Shown: piece after piece, positions 7,934-13,591 of the stretch
Layout of the letters: every line of letters begins with the position of its first letter
How positions within the stretch are numbered: the stretch's first letter is position 1
Assembly (NCBI GenBank): GCA_964463485.1
Contig: CAYXDO010000238.1
Coordinates: forward strand, 1 to 13,591
Direction: 5' to 3'
DNA: 13,591 nt
DNA from: CAYXDO01 sp964463485
GTDB lineage: Bacteria; Myxococcota; Kuafuiibacteriia; Kuafuiibacteriales; Kuafuiibacteriaceae
Position numbers and translations under genes: made by a program
The notes under the pieces: model-generated
What the model was told of the DNA's origin: nothing
The model's database searches: none
Seen by the model: only the letters and a program-made list of their open reading frames with translations

Positions 7934-9877
7934 TCAAGCGACGTCGACGGCCTTGACCATCACGTCCGACAGAAGTCTCCCGAAGCTCGCTGGGTCGGCG
8001 ATCTGTCCGCCCTCGGCGAGGACGGCTTGGGCGTAAATCAGCTTGGCATAGGATCCGAGTCGGGGGTCTTTTTGGTCTTTGGCGAAGATGGCGTCGAGCT
8101 TGTCGAGCAGCGGGTGAGTTGGATTGAGCTCGAGGGCTCGTTTGGTCTTTGGGGCCTGCTGACCCATTTGCTCGAGCATTTTGAGGAGTCTCGGCGACAA
8201 GTCACCGGCCTCCCCCACCAAGCAGGCGAGCGACGCGGTGAGTCGGTCGGAGAGTCGAACTTCGGAGACTTCGTCCTGGAGATGTACGCGCAGGCAACTC
8301 ATGAGGTCGTGCAGCTTGGTCTCGCGCTCGGCTCGTTCGAGCGCGCTGCCGCTCGCGGCGCCGCCGAGCTCCGCGCGGCCCTGAGCCACCGACATGAACG
8401 GTTTGTCTTTGTACTCGGCGACGCGTCCAGGCCACATCTCGTCGATGGCGTGGGGTAGGTAGAGGACCTCGTAGCCTTCAGACTTGAAGGCCTCCAGGTG
8501 CGGAGACGACTCGATGATTTCGCGGGAGGGTCCGGTCAGGTAGTAGATCGACTTCTGACCTTCCTTCATGCGGCCGAGATACTCGGCCAGCGTCGTGGTC
8601 GTGCCGGCCGCGGCGTGGGAGGACTCGAGGAGCAGGAGCTCGAGGAGCTTGTCCTGCTCGCGGGAGTCCGAGGCGAGCAACCCCTCTTTGAGCGCCGGCC
8701 CGAACTGGAGGAAGAACTTTCCGTACTTTTCACGGTCCTTTTCGAGCAGCTCGGTGAGGGTCTCGAGCACCCGGCGGGTGATTTGCTTTCGAATGGCCTG
8801 AATCTGGCGGTTCTTTTGGAGGATCTCGCGGGAGACGTTGAGCGACAGGTCTTCGGCATCGACCACACCTCGCACGAACCGAAGCCAATCTGGGATCAGG
8901 TCCTTACACTCGTCCATGACGAAGACGCGCTTCACGTAGAGCTGAATGCCGCGCTTCATCTCGCGGTGGAACAAGTCGAACGGAGCCTCCGAGGGGACGA
9001 AGAGCAGGGCGGTGGCCTCGAAGGTCCCTTCCATTTTCACCCTGAGGTTGACGAGCGGCGGCGCCCAGTCGTGGGAGATGTGATGGTAGAACTCGGTGTA
9101 CTCGGTCTCGGTGACGTCGTCCTTGGCGCGAGCCCAGATCGCCTTTTGCGAGTTCAGCACGACGTCTTCGAGGACCCTGGTGCCGGTCGACGCTTCGCCC
9201 TCGGAGCCGACCTTCGCCTTCTCCTCGCGCCACACTGGCATACGGATGGGGTAGGAGACGAAGTCAGAGTATTTTTTTACGATCCCGCGAATCACGCGCT
9301 CGTCGGCGTAATCGTGAAGCCCGTTTTCGTCGTCGACCGGCTTGAGCTTCAGGGTGATGGTCGTGCCGTGCGCGGGACGATGCGATTCCTCTACGGTGTA
9401 GCTGCCCTCCCCAACCGACTTCCACAGGGTCGCGCTCGGTTCGCCCGCTTTACGAGTGGAGATGGTGATCTCGTCGGCCACCATGAAGGCGGAGTAGAAG
9501 CCGACGCCGAACTGACCTATCAGATCGGGGGTGGGTCCTTCCTTGCCCAGCTTGGCGGACTCGATGAAGGCCTTGGTTCCCGAGCGCGCGATCGTACCGA
9601 TGTTCGAGACGAGCTCGTCGCGTGACATTCCGATGCCATCGTCGGAGATGGTGAGGGTTCGGGCCGCTTCGTTTCGCTCGATGCGGATCCCCGGGTCCTG
9701 GGTTCCCGTTCGGAGCTCCGGCTGAGTCAGCTCGAGGAAGCGGAGCTTGTCGATCGCGTCGGACGCGTTCGAGATCAGCTCCCGCAGGAAGACATCCTTG
9801 TTGGAGTAAATGCTGTGAACCATCAGGTCGAGGAGCTTTTGGACCTCGGCCTGGAACTCATACTTTTCCATCGTCAT
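7934..9877 (-). CDS. htpG: Molecular chaperone HtpG (bacterial Hsp90)
   Basis: An ATP-dependent cytosolic chaperone of the Hsp90 family, acting as a homodimer on partly folded client proteins. At 647 residues it is full length (E. coli HtpG is 624). The N-terminal GHKL ATPase domain shows the canonical opening (YSNKDVFLRELISNASDA), in which the ELISNASDA helix supplies the catalytic Glu and the Mg-binding Asn. It also has the nucleotide-binding DDGIGMS, the lid segment NIGTIARSGTKAF and IGQFGVGFYSAFM. The middle domain carries the conserved NVSREILQ loop with its catalytic Arg. The C-terminal dimerisation domain ends in a hydrophobic segment with LNPTHPLLDKL. The ATG at 9877 is chosen because AAGGA lies 7 nt upstream; ATG at 9871 is two codons later. 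It has its own 120-bp leader region and ends before a hairpin, so it may be a single-gene unit although it is flanked by genes on the same strand. Confidence 0.98.
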   Translation of the reverse strand: MTMEKYEFQAEVQKLLDLMVHSIYSNKDVFLRELISNASDAIDKLRFLELTQPELRTGTQDPGIRIERNEAARTLTISDDGIGMSRDELVSNIGTIARSGTKAFIESAKLGKEGPTPDLIGQFGVGFYSAFMVADEITISTRKAGEPSATLWKSVGEGSYTVEESHRPAHGTTITLKLKPVDDENGLHDYADERVIRGIVKKYSDFVSYPIRMPVWREEKAKVGSEGEASTGTRVLEDVVLNSQKAIWARAKDDVTETEYTEFYHHISHDWAPPLVNLRVKMEGTFEATALLFVPSEAPFDLFHREMKRGIQLYVKRVFVMDECKDLIPDWLRFVRGVVDAEDLSLNVSREILQKNRQIQAIRKQITRRVLETLTELLEKDREKYGKFFLQFGPALKEGLLASDSREQDKLLELLLLESSHAAAGTTTTLAEYLGRMKEGQKSIYYLTGPSREIIESSPHLEAFKSEGYEVLYLPHAIDEMWPGRVAEYKDKPFMSVAQGRAELGGAASGSALERAERETKLHDLMSCLRVHLQDEVSEVRLSDRLTASLACLVGEAGDLSPRLLKMLEQMGQQAPKTKRALELNPTHPLLDKLDAIFAKDQKDPRLGSYAKLIYAQAVLAEGGQIADPASFGRLLSDVMVKAVDVA

Positions 9878-9884
9878 ATCTAGA

Positions 9885-9889
9885 TCCTT
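9885..9889 (-). promoter_or_regulatory. Shine-Dalgarno of htpG
   Basis: AAGGA on the minus strand lies 7 nt before the ATG at 9877. The spacer and its flank contain the self-complementary octamer ATCTAGAT (9878-9885). This site fixes the first of the two candidate ATG codons as the likely start. Confidence 0.7.
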
Positions 9890-9894
9890 CGACG

Positions 9895-9914
9895 ACCCAC
9901 CCTCCGGAGTGGGT
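9895..9914 (-). other. Inverted repeat in the htpG 5' leader
   Basis: ACCCAC and GTGGGT form a perfect 6-bp stem around an 8-nt loop, immediately upstream of the htpG ribosome-binding site. It would be transcribed from the promoter suggested below and could form a hairpin in the leader RNA or a protein-binding site. It does not match the CIRCE element, and the stem does not include the Shine-Dalgarno. Confidence 0.35.
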
Positions 9915-9924
9915 ACGGCTGATT

Positions 9925-9953
9925 TCCCAACATTCTTGGTCTGGTCGTGTCAA
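9925..9953 (-). promoter_or_regulatory. Candidate htpG promoter (consensus -35, weak -10)
   Basis: The minus strand has a perfect TTGACA at 9953-9948. At 17 nt spacing the -10 position reads TTGGGA, a poor match to TATAAT. The location, about 50-75 bp before the htpG start and inside the only gap upstream of it, is right for a promoter. A heat-shock sigma or an activator could compensate for the weak -10, but no clear heat-shock consensus is visible. Confidence 0.3.
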
Positions 9954-9997
9954 TACCCGGTTGATCGCAAGACTTATCGGTCGGGCGTGCAACCCAG

Positions 9998-11182
9998 TCA
10001 GAGGTTGAGTGGAACGAGCGCTTCGTGAATGGCCGAGCGCAGCGCATCGATCGTCGGCGAGGACCCGCTCTTGGCCTCGCGGATCATCTCGTCGAGGACG
10101 TCGAAGCGGCCGTAGGCTTCGCCGGCGGCCTCGACGGCGTTGGAGACGTTCGCGCCTTCGAGCGCGGCGAGGGCCCGCTCGAGGTGGCTCTTGTCGTGGC
10201 CGACGAGCTCCTCCCGGCGGTTGATCTTTCGCCGGAAGTCGAGGAATCGGCTGAAACCTTCCATCGCCATCCTGAGGTTGACCACGTCCGCTCCGCGTTT
10301 TGCCCAATCGGAAAGGTACACTCGGAACGCGAAGACTTCCTTTTTGTCGGAGGGTCGTAGGAGCTTGTAGGCGCGGGATCCGGCGAAGATCTCGAGGTCG
10401 TGCAGGAGCTCCGACCAGAGGGCGACGGTCTCTTCGGGTCCCGCCGCCTGGATGAGTTGGTTCTTTCGTTCGACCTCGAAGGCGAGATCGACGAGGCCCG
10501 ACCTCAACACGAGCGCCCGCGTGACCGCGCCGCTGTAGCGCGGGAGCAGCGTCTCGACGGCGTCGCTGGTGAAGGGGCCGACCATGGCTGCCACCACCGC
10601 TTCGAGACACTGAGTACACTTGCCTTTGAACTCATGGAGCTCGGCGATCAACGACCACGGGTCACCGAGGACAGCGGGGATCTTGAGCTGCTCTCTGAAG
10701 TCATAAATGTCTTTTTGGAGCATCGTGGTGAGCGACGAGACGGCGCGCTCGATCAAGCGAGCGGGAGGGAGTGGGGTTCCGTCGCCGTGTACGACGCGGT
10801 CGATTTCTTTGCTGCGATCGACGCGACCCCAATCCGCGGACTCGCCGGTGATGGAGTCGAACGCCTGGTCGATGTCGACCTCCTGAGGCGCAGGCAGCGG
10901 CTCCTCGTCGTTCGAAGGGAAGAGCTGAACGACTTGGTCATGGGTCCGCTGGATCGCGACCAAGATTCGACCGACGTGAGGGGCGAGGGCGCCCCAGGTC
11001 GTGATCGCTCGTCCGTTCGGGGATTCGTGCTGAGTGAGGTCGAAGGCGTCGAGGATTTGGAGCGTGTCGGCGCAGGCGTCGAGGGCGCGCACGACGCGCG
11101 AAGCGAGCAGGGGGTCGGCGATCGAGCGGACGACCCGGGTCGCTCGATCTCCCAGGAGAGCTCGGACGGTCTCGGTCACCAC
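9998..11182 (-). CDS. Uncharacterised 394-residue alpha-helical protein
   Basis: I do not recognise this family. The protein has no signal peptide and no membrane segment. It appears almost entirely helical, with long amphipathic stretches such as LRMAMEGFSRFLDFRRKINR, and is probably cytoplasmic. Residues 189-192 form a single CxxC (KCTQC). An acidic, Pro-containing, low-complexity segment at about 107-160 may be a flexible linker between an N-terminal helical part and a larger C-terminal helical part. The GTG at 11182 is followed directly by a second GTG codon, and no strong Shine-Dalgarno is visible, so the exact start is uncertain by at least one codon. It lies upstream of htpG on the same strand with a 120-bp gap, and divergent from the ATPase/STPK operon. 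Codon and base composition match its neighbours, supporting a real gene. Neither a chaperone-related nor a regulatory role can be shown. Confidence 0.75.
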   Translation of the reverse strand: MVTETVRALLGDRATRVVRSIADPLLASRVVRALDACADTLQILDAFDLTQHESPNGRAITTWGALAPHVGRILVAIQRTHDQVVQLFPSNDEEPLPAPQEVDIDQAFDSITGESADWGRVDRSKEIDRVVHGDGTPLPPARLIERAVSSLTTMLQKDIYDFREQLKIPAVLGDPWSLIAELHEFKGKCTQCLEAVVAAMVGPFTSDAVETLLPRYSGAVTRALVLRSGLVDLAFEVERKNQLIQAAGPEETVALWSELLHDLEIFAGSRAYKLLRPSDKKEVFAFRVYLSDWAKRGADVVNLRMAMEGFSRFLDFRRKINRREELVGHDKSHLERALAALEGANVSNAVEAAGEAYGRFDVLDEMIREAKSGSSPTIDALRSAIHEALVPLNL

Positions 11183-11283
11183 GCCGGCCCGAACCCTAGC
11201 AGAAGGGCGTGAAAAGGGCTCCAGCCGATTTCATTGATCCGCCGGTCATTGATCCCGTGGTGCGAACGAACTAGGCCAGCGAG
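11183..11283. promoter_or_regulatory. Divergent intergenic region (shared promoter/operator zone)
   Basis: This 101-bp gap separates the start of the 394-residue gene (minus) from the start of the ATPase/STPK operon (plus), so both promoters should lie here or overlap the coding ends. No good -35/-10 pair stands out on either strand. The clear feature is a pair of 10-bp direct repeats at 11231-11255. Confidence 0.45.
11231..11255. repeat. Direct repeat TCATTGATCC x2, candidate operator
   Basis: TCATTGATCC occurs at 11231-11240 and again at 11246-11255, identical over 10 bp and spaced 15 bp start to start. It is the only such repeat seen in the divergent gap and is AT-richer than its surroundings. 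Tandem half-sites at this position fit a regulator-binding site for one or both divergent genes; the regulator is unknown. Confidence 0.45.
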
Positions 11284-11910
11284 GTGGCATGTCCGTGTAC
11301 GAAGGCCCACACCCCACGGCTCGTGGTGCTGACCGGAGGGCCCGGCGCGGGGAAGACGGCGTCGCTCGAGGTGATTCGACGTCGATTCTGCGAGCACGTG
11401 GTCGTACTTCCGGAGGCGGCCACGATTGTTTTTCGAGGAGGCTTTCCTCGGCGACCCGAGCCCTACGCTCGAAGATCGGCGCAGCGGGCAATCTACCGCG
11501 TCGAACGGGAGCTCGAGCAGATGGTGCTAGACGAAGGCCGAGCCGCCGTCGCGCTGTGTGATCGAGGGACCATCGATGGCGCGGCGTATTGGCCGGGCGA
11601 CGTTCGAGAGCTCTTCGAGGGAGGAGGGGCGTCGGTCGAGTCCGAGCTCGCGAGATACGCGACCGTGATCCACCTTCGTGTGCCGAGCGCCGGCTACAAC
11701 CACGACAACCCGGTGCGGATCGAGTCGTGGGCGGAAGCACGTCGAATCGACGAAGCCATCGAGCGAGCGTGGGACGCGCATCCGCGACGTTTTTTCGTCG
11801 ACGAGACGGCTGACTTCTTGACGAAGCTCAACCGGGTCGTCGCGCTCGTGCGAGCGGAGGTGCCGGACTGTTGCCGAGGCAATGGAGCTGACCTCAAGAT
11901 AGGCCCGTGA
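11284..11910 (+). CDS. Small P-loop ATPase (AAA_28-like / predicted nucleotide kinase fold)
   Basis: A 208-residue soluble P-loop NTPase. Walker A is LTGGPGAGKT (residues 16-25) on the first strand and helix. A second strand ends in LCDRGTIDG, with Asp93 and Arg94 where small nucleotide-kinase-like proteins place a Walker B-type Asp. A C-terminal part contains HLRVP and an Arg/Glu-rich helix (RIESWAEARRIDEAIERAW), as in the AAA_28 group of predicted ATPases related to nucleoside and NadR-type kinases. The substrate is unknown; ATP or GTP binding is well supported, the reaction is not. The GTG at 11284 lacks a strong Shine-Dalgarno, and conserved sequence begins only at about residue 12, so the true start could be slightly downstream, for instance at the GTG codons near residue 14. 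Its TGA overlaps the GTG of the downstream protein kinase (GTGA), implying translational coupling and a related role. Confidence 0.8.
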   Translation: MACPCTKAHTPRLVVLTGGPGAGKTASLEVIRRRFCEHVVVLPEAATIVFRGGFPRRPEPYARRSAQRAIYRVERELEQMVLDEGRAAVALCDRGTIDGAAYWPGDVRELFEGGGASVESELARYATVIHLRVPSAGYNHDNPVRIESWAEARRIDEAIERAWDAHPRRFFVDETADFLTKLNRVVALVRAEVPDCCRGNGADLKIGP

Positions 11911-13529
11911 GCGGAGTCAGCGCAGAGCTCGCCCATCTCTTCCCGTCCACCGAGCTCGCGGCCGGCACGGAGCTCGCGGCCGGGTTGTTCGTCGTGCGAA
12001 GGCTCGGCGTCGGCGGTCAAGGCGAGGTCTACGAAGTCGAAGACGAAAAGGGAGCGCGCTTCGCGGCGAAGCTGCTCCTGCCGATCTTCGAGAGAGACGC
12101 GAACGTCGTGTCGCGCCTGAAGCGCGAGGCCGAGACCGCGTCCACGATCCGCCACCCGAACGTCGTTCGCATCGACGGTCTCGAGCGGAGCTCGACCGGG
12201 CGCTTGTTCGTTCGCATGGAGCTCCTCGAAGGATCCAGCCTCGAACAATCTCTCTCTGCCGACCCGATCCCCATCCCGAGAGCCATCGAGCTCGTAAGCC
12301 AAATCGGAAGAGGGCTCGAGGCCGTTCACGCGCGCGGGATCGTCCACCGCGATCTCAAGCCGTCCAACGTGTTTCTGGTGAACGGCGGGCCCCAACCCCC
12401 TGCGGTGCGGCGCGCAGACGCTCCGCCTTCGACGCAGCCAAACGTGAAGATCATGGACTTCGGGATCGCCAAACCAGGCGAGTCCTTCGAGTCCACGCGG
12501 GTCACTCACACCGGATCGCTCGTCGGAACGCCCACGTATATGCCTCCTGAGCAAGCGCTCAATCCTGCCGGTGTGGATGCGCGATCCGACCAATACGCGC
12601 TCGGCGTGCTCTTCTTTCAGCTCCTGACCGGGAGACCTCCCTTCCAAGCCGAACAGATCGCGCAGGTGCTGATCCAACACGCTTCTGCCCAGCCTCCGAA
12701 CCCGCGCGCGATTCGACCGGAGATCCCGCAATCGATCTCCGCGATCGTGCTGCGAATGCTCAAGAAGCGCCCGGAGGAGCGGTTCGCTTCGATGACCGAA
12801 TTCCTCACCAAGCTCGAGGCCGTGCGGCGCGAGGCAGAGACTCGGCCGCGGCCCGAGGTGCTGAGAGCGAAGGCCGAGCCCGCGGTCGCACCGACCCAGA
12901 GCCGTATGCTGCGCGCGCTCGGAGACGCCAACGAGTCTCAGGTCTCTTGGAAGCTGAGGAGCTCGACGCTCGCGTTCGCGCTCGTCGCCGGAGGCATTCT
13001 GTCGGTGGCCGTGTTCGCACCGCTTCCGGACGGAGCGATGAGCGGGATGTTCACGCGCGAGTCGGCGAGCGACGATCACGCGACCATCGTCGTGCGATCG
13101 AATCCTCCCGGAGCGGCGATCTACTTGGCCGAGCGGAAGGCCTTCGACGGGGACCTCAGCCTGTCCACACCGGCGAGCGTTCCCGTCAGCGCTGGGCGCG
13201 TTCACCTCGTGACCCTCAAGCTCGCTGGGTACAAAGAGCACCGATCCGAAGTGCGAGTAGGGTCAGCGGGTGAATCAACGAGCATCGAAGTGGACCTGGT
13301 CCCGATCCCCTCGAGGCTGCACGTCGACGTTCTGGGCTCCGAAGCGAGCTACGCGGTCATCAAGGTGAATGGAAGAGAGGTCGGCCGGGGCGCGTTCGCG
13401 GACGTGAGCGTGCCTCCTGGCACCGTGGTCGTGGAAGCCGCGACAGCCCGAGGATGTTCGGGACGAACCTCGGCGATGCTCGTCGCGGGAGGCCAGGCCG
13501 ACATCGATGTGGCGCTTGCGTGCCCCTGA
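11907..13529 (+). CDS. Transmembrane Ser/Thr protein kinase with two PEGA-like domains
   Basis: A 540-residue Hanks-type kinase of the PknB-like kind common in myxobacteria. The catalytic domain (about 28-300) has the glycine loop LGVGGQGEVY (33-42), ATP-binding Lys55, a helix-C Glu (74 or 76), the catalytic loop HRDLKPSN (Asp149, Asn154), DFG at 184-186, an activation segment with Thr/Ser residues and GTPTYMPPE at 207-215. The presence of HRD suggests an RD-type kinase activated by activation-loop phosphorylation. About 20 Pro-rich residues (160-178) are inserted between the catalytic loop and DFG. A membrane helix (about 355-373) puts the C-terminus outside the cytoplasm. That part holds a PEGA domain (about 391-465; SNPPGAAIYL) and a second PEGA-like unit (about 468-540; VNGREVGRG), which may bind envelope components. 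The GTG start overlaps the ATPase stop, with no strong Shine-Dalgarno of its own. Residues 15-26 are a duplicated hexapeptide, TELAAG twice. Confidence 0.95.
   Translation: MSGVSAELAHLFPSTELAAGTELAAGLFVVRRLGVGGQGEVYEVEDEKGARFAAKLLLPIFERDANVVSRLKREAETASTIRHPNVVRIDGLERSSTGRLFVRMELLEGSSLEQSLSADPIPIPRAIELVSQIGRGLEAVHARGIVHRDLKPSNVFLVNGGPQPPAVRRADAPPSTQPNVKIMDFGIAKPGESFESTRVTHTGSLVGTPTYMPPEQALNPAGVDARSDQYALGVLFFQLLTGRPPFQAEQIAQVLIQHASAQPPNPRAIRPEIPQSISAIVLRMLKKRPEERFASMTEFLTKLEAVRREAETRPRPEVLRAKAEPAVAPTQSRMLRALGDANESQVSWKLRSSTLAFALVAGGILSVAVFAPLPDGAMSGMFTRESASDDHATIVVRSNPPGAAIYLAERKAFDGDLSLSTPASVPVSAGRVHLVTLKLAGYKEHRSEVRVGSAGESTSIEVDLVPIPSRLHVDVLGSEASYAVIKVNGREVGRGAFADVSVPPGTVVVEAATARGCSGRTSAMLVAGGQADIDVALACP
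11948..11983 (+). repeat. In-frame 18-bp tandem duplication in the STPK N-terminus
   Basis: Two adjacent 18-bp units (11948-11965 and 11966-11983) differ at one position (C at 11951 versus G at 11969). Together they encode TELAAG twice, just before the glycine-rich loop of the kinase. The shared core is GAGCTCGCGGCCGG. The near-identity suggests a recent slippage duplication that lengthens the flexible lead-in without breaking the frame. Confidence 0.85.
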
Positions 13530-13550
13530 GCTCGATCCTCAGGATCGGGC
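13530..13550 (+). terminator. Hairpin directly after the STPK stop codon
   Basis: A 9-bp stem with one G-T wobble starts at the base after the TGA: the left arm GCTCGATCC (13530-13538) and right arm GGATCGGGC (13542-13550) close a 3-nt loop, TCA. No T-run follows, so it is not a classical intrinsic terminator. In a high-GC organism it may still end or stabilise the ATPase/STPK transcript. Confidence 0.45.
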
Positions 13551-13564
13551 ACGGGCACGGGCAC
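13547..13564 (+). repeat. GGGCAC hexanucleotide repeat, three copies
   Basis: GGGCAC is repeated three times in tandem with a further partial GGCA, overlapping the right arm of the hairpin after the STPK gene. It lies in non-coding sequence at the window edge. It is a simple-sequence tract that could vary in copy number; no function is evident. Confidence 0.8.
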
Positions 13565-13591
13565 GGCATTTTCGGGACCTCGGCGGCTGTC

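Noticed and set aside
8498..9625. Long plus-strand open frame (375 codons) opposite htpG
   Set aside because: It lies wholly within htpG, whose Hsp90 motifs are unmistakable; its composition is that of a codon-bias shadow.
9878..9914. RNA thermometer controlling htpG
   Set aside because: The leader stem does not include the Shine-Dalgarno, and no complementary UCCUU-type segment is present nearby to mask it. The evidence is too weak for this call.
9858..10619. Minus-strand open frame overlapping the start of htpG and the 394-residue gene
   Set aside because: It is a shifted frame of the helical protein, is low-complexity Arg/Pro-rich, and runs through the non-coding htpG leader.
11289..11561. 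ATG-started frame at the beginning of the ATPase gene (+2 frame)
   Set aside because: It has an ATG with a purine-rich sequence upstream, but its product is Arg-rich and lacks the Walker A motif, which is in the GTG-started frame. No frameshift is needed to explain the gene.
11694..13241. Long minus-strand open frame (515 codons) opposite the Ser/Thr kinase
   Set aside because: Arg/His/Asp-rich with no recognisable motif; the plus strand carries intact kinase motifs over the same bases.

Overview
The window is high-GC, densely coding DNA with GTG and TTG starts, strong third-position GC bias and long antisense shadow reading frames. Three sensor histidine kinases (two of them hybrids), a PEGA-domain Ser/Thr protein kinase and an exported cysteine-rich protein of unknown family together suggest a member of the Myxococcota (Polyangiales-like). 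This taxonomic call is an inference from gene content, not from a marker gene. Eight protein genes account for nearly all of the sequence. I see no tRNA, rRNA, CRISPR array, insertion sequence or phage gene.

Layout. Six genes lie on the minus strand from about 11.2 kb down to 0.1 kb. In transcription order they are: an uncharacterised 394-residue helical protein; a 120-bp gap; htpG (Hsp90); a 64-bp gap holding a perfect 7-bp hairpin; and then a tight four-gene unit. That unit is a membrane PAS histidine kinase (490 aa), a soluble hybrid kinase REC-REC-PAS-PAS-HisKA-HATPase-REC (919 aa), a membrane HAMP-PAS-PAS hybrid kinase with a C-terminal REC (724 aa from a TTG start), and a putative lipoprotein with propeller-like sequence (434 aa). 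The junctions are a 4-bp ATGA overlap, a short gap with a strong Shine-Dalgarno, and a ribosome-binding site that overlaps the preceding stop codon, so co-transcription is very likely. On the plus strand, diverging from the 394-residue gene across about 100 bp, is a two-gene operon: a small P-loop ATPase (AAA_28-like) overlapping by GTGA with a transmembrane Ser/Thr kinase that carries two PEGA-like domains.

How they may work together. The four-gene unit looks like a self-contained multi-kinase phosphorelay with three kinase cores and four receiver domains. It contains no DNA-binding or other output domain, so its output must be encoded elsewhere or be protein-protein signalling. Both membrane kinases have almost no extracytoplasmic loop, so the exported protein at the end of the operon may help sense the envelope; this is a hypothesis. 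The divergent ATPase/STPK pair forms a second, phosphorylation-based signalling module. A 10-bp direct repeat lies in the shared divergent intergenic region and is the best candidate operator in the window.
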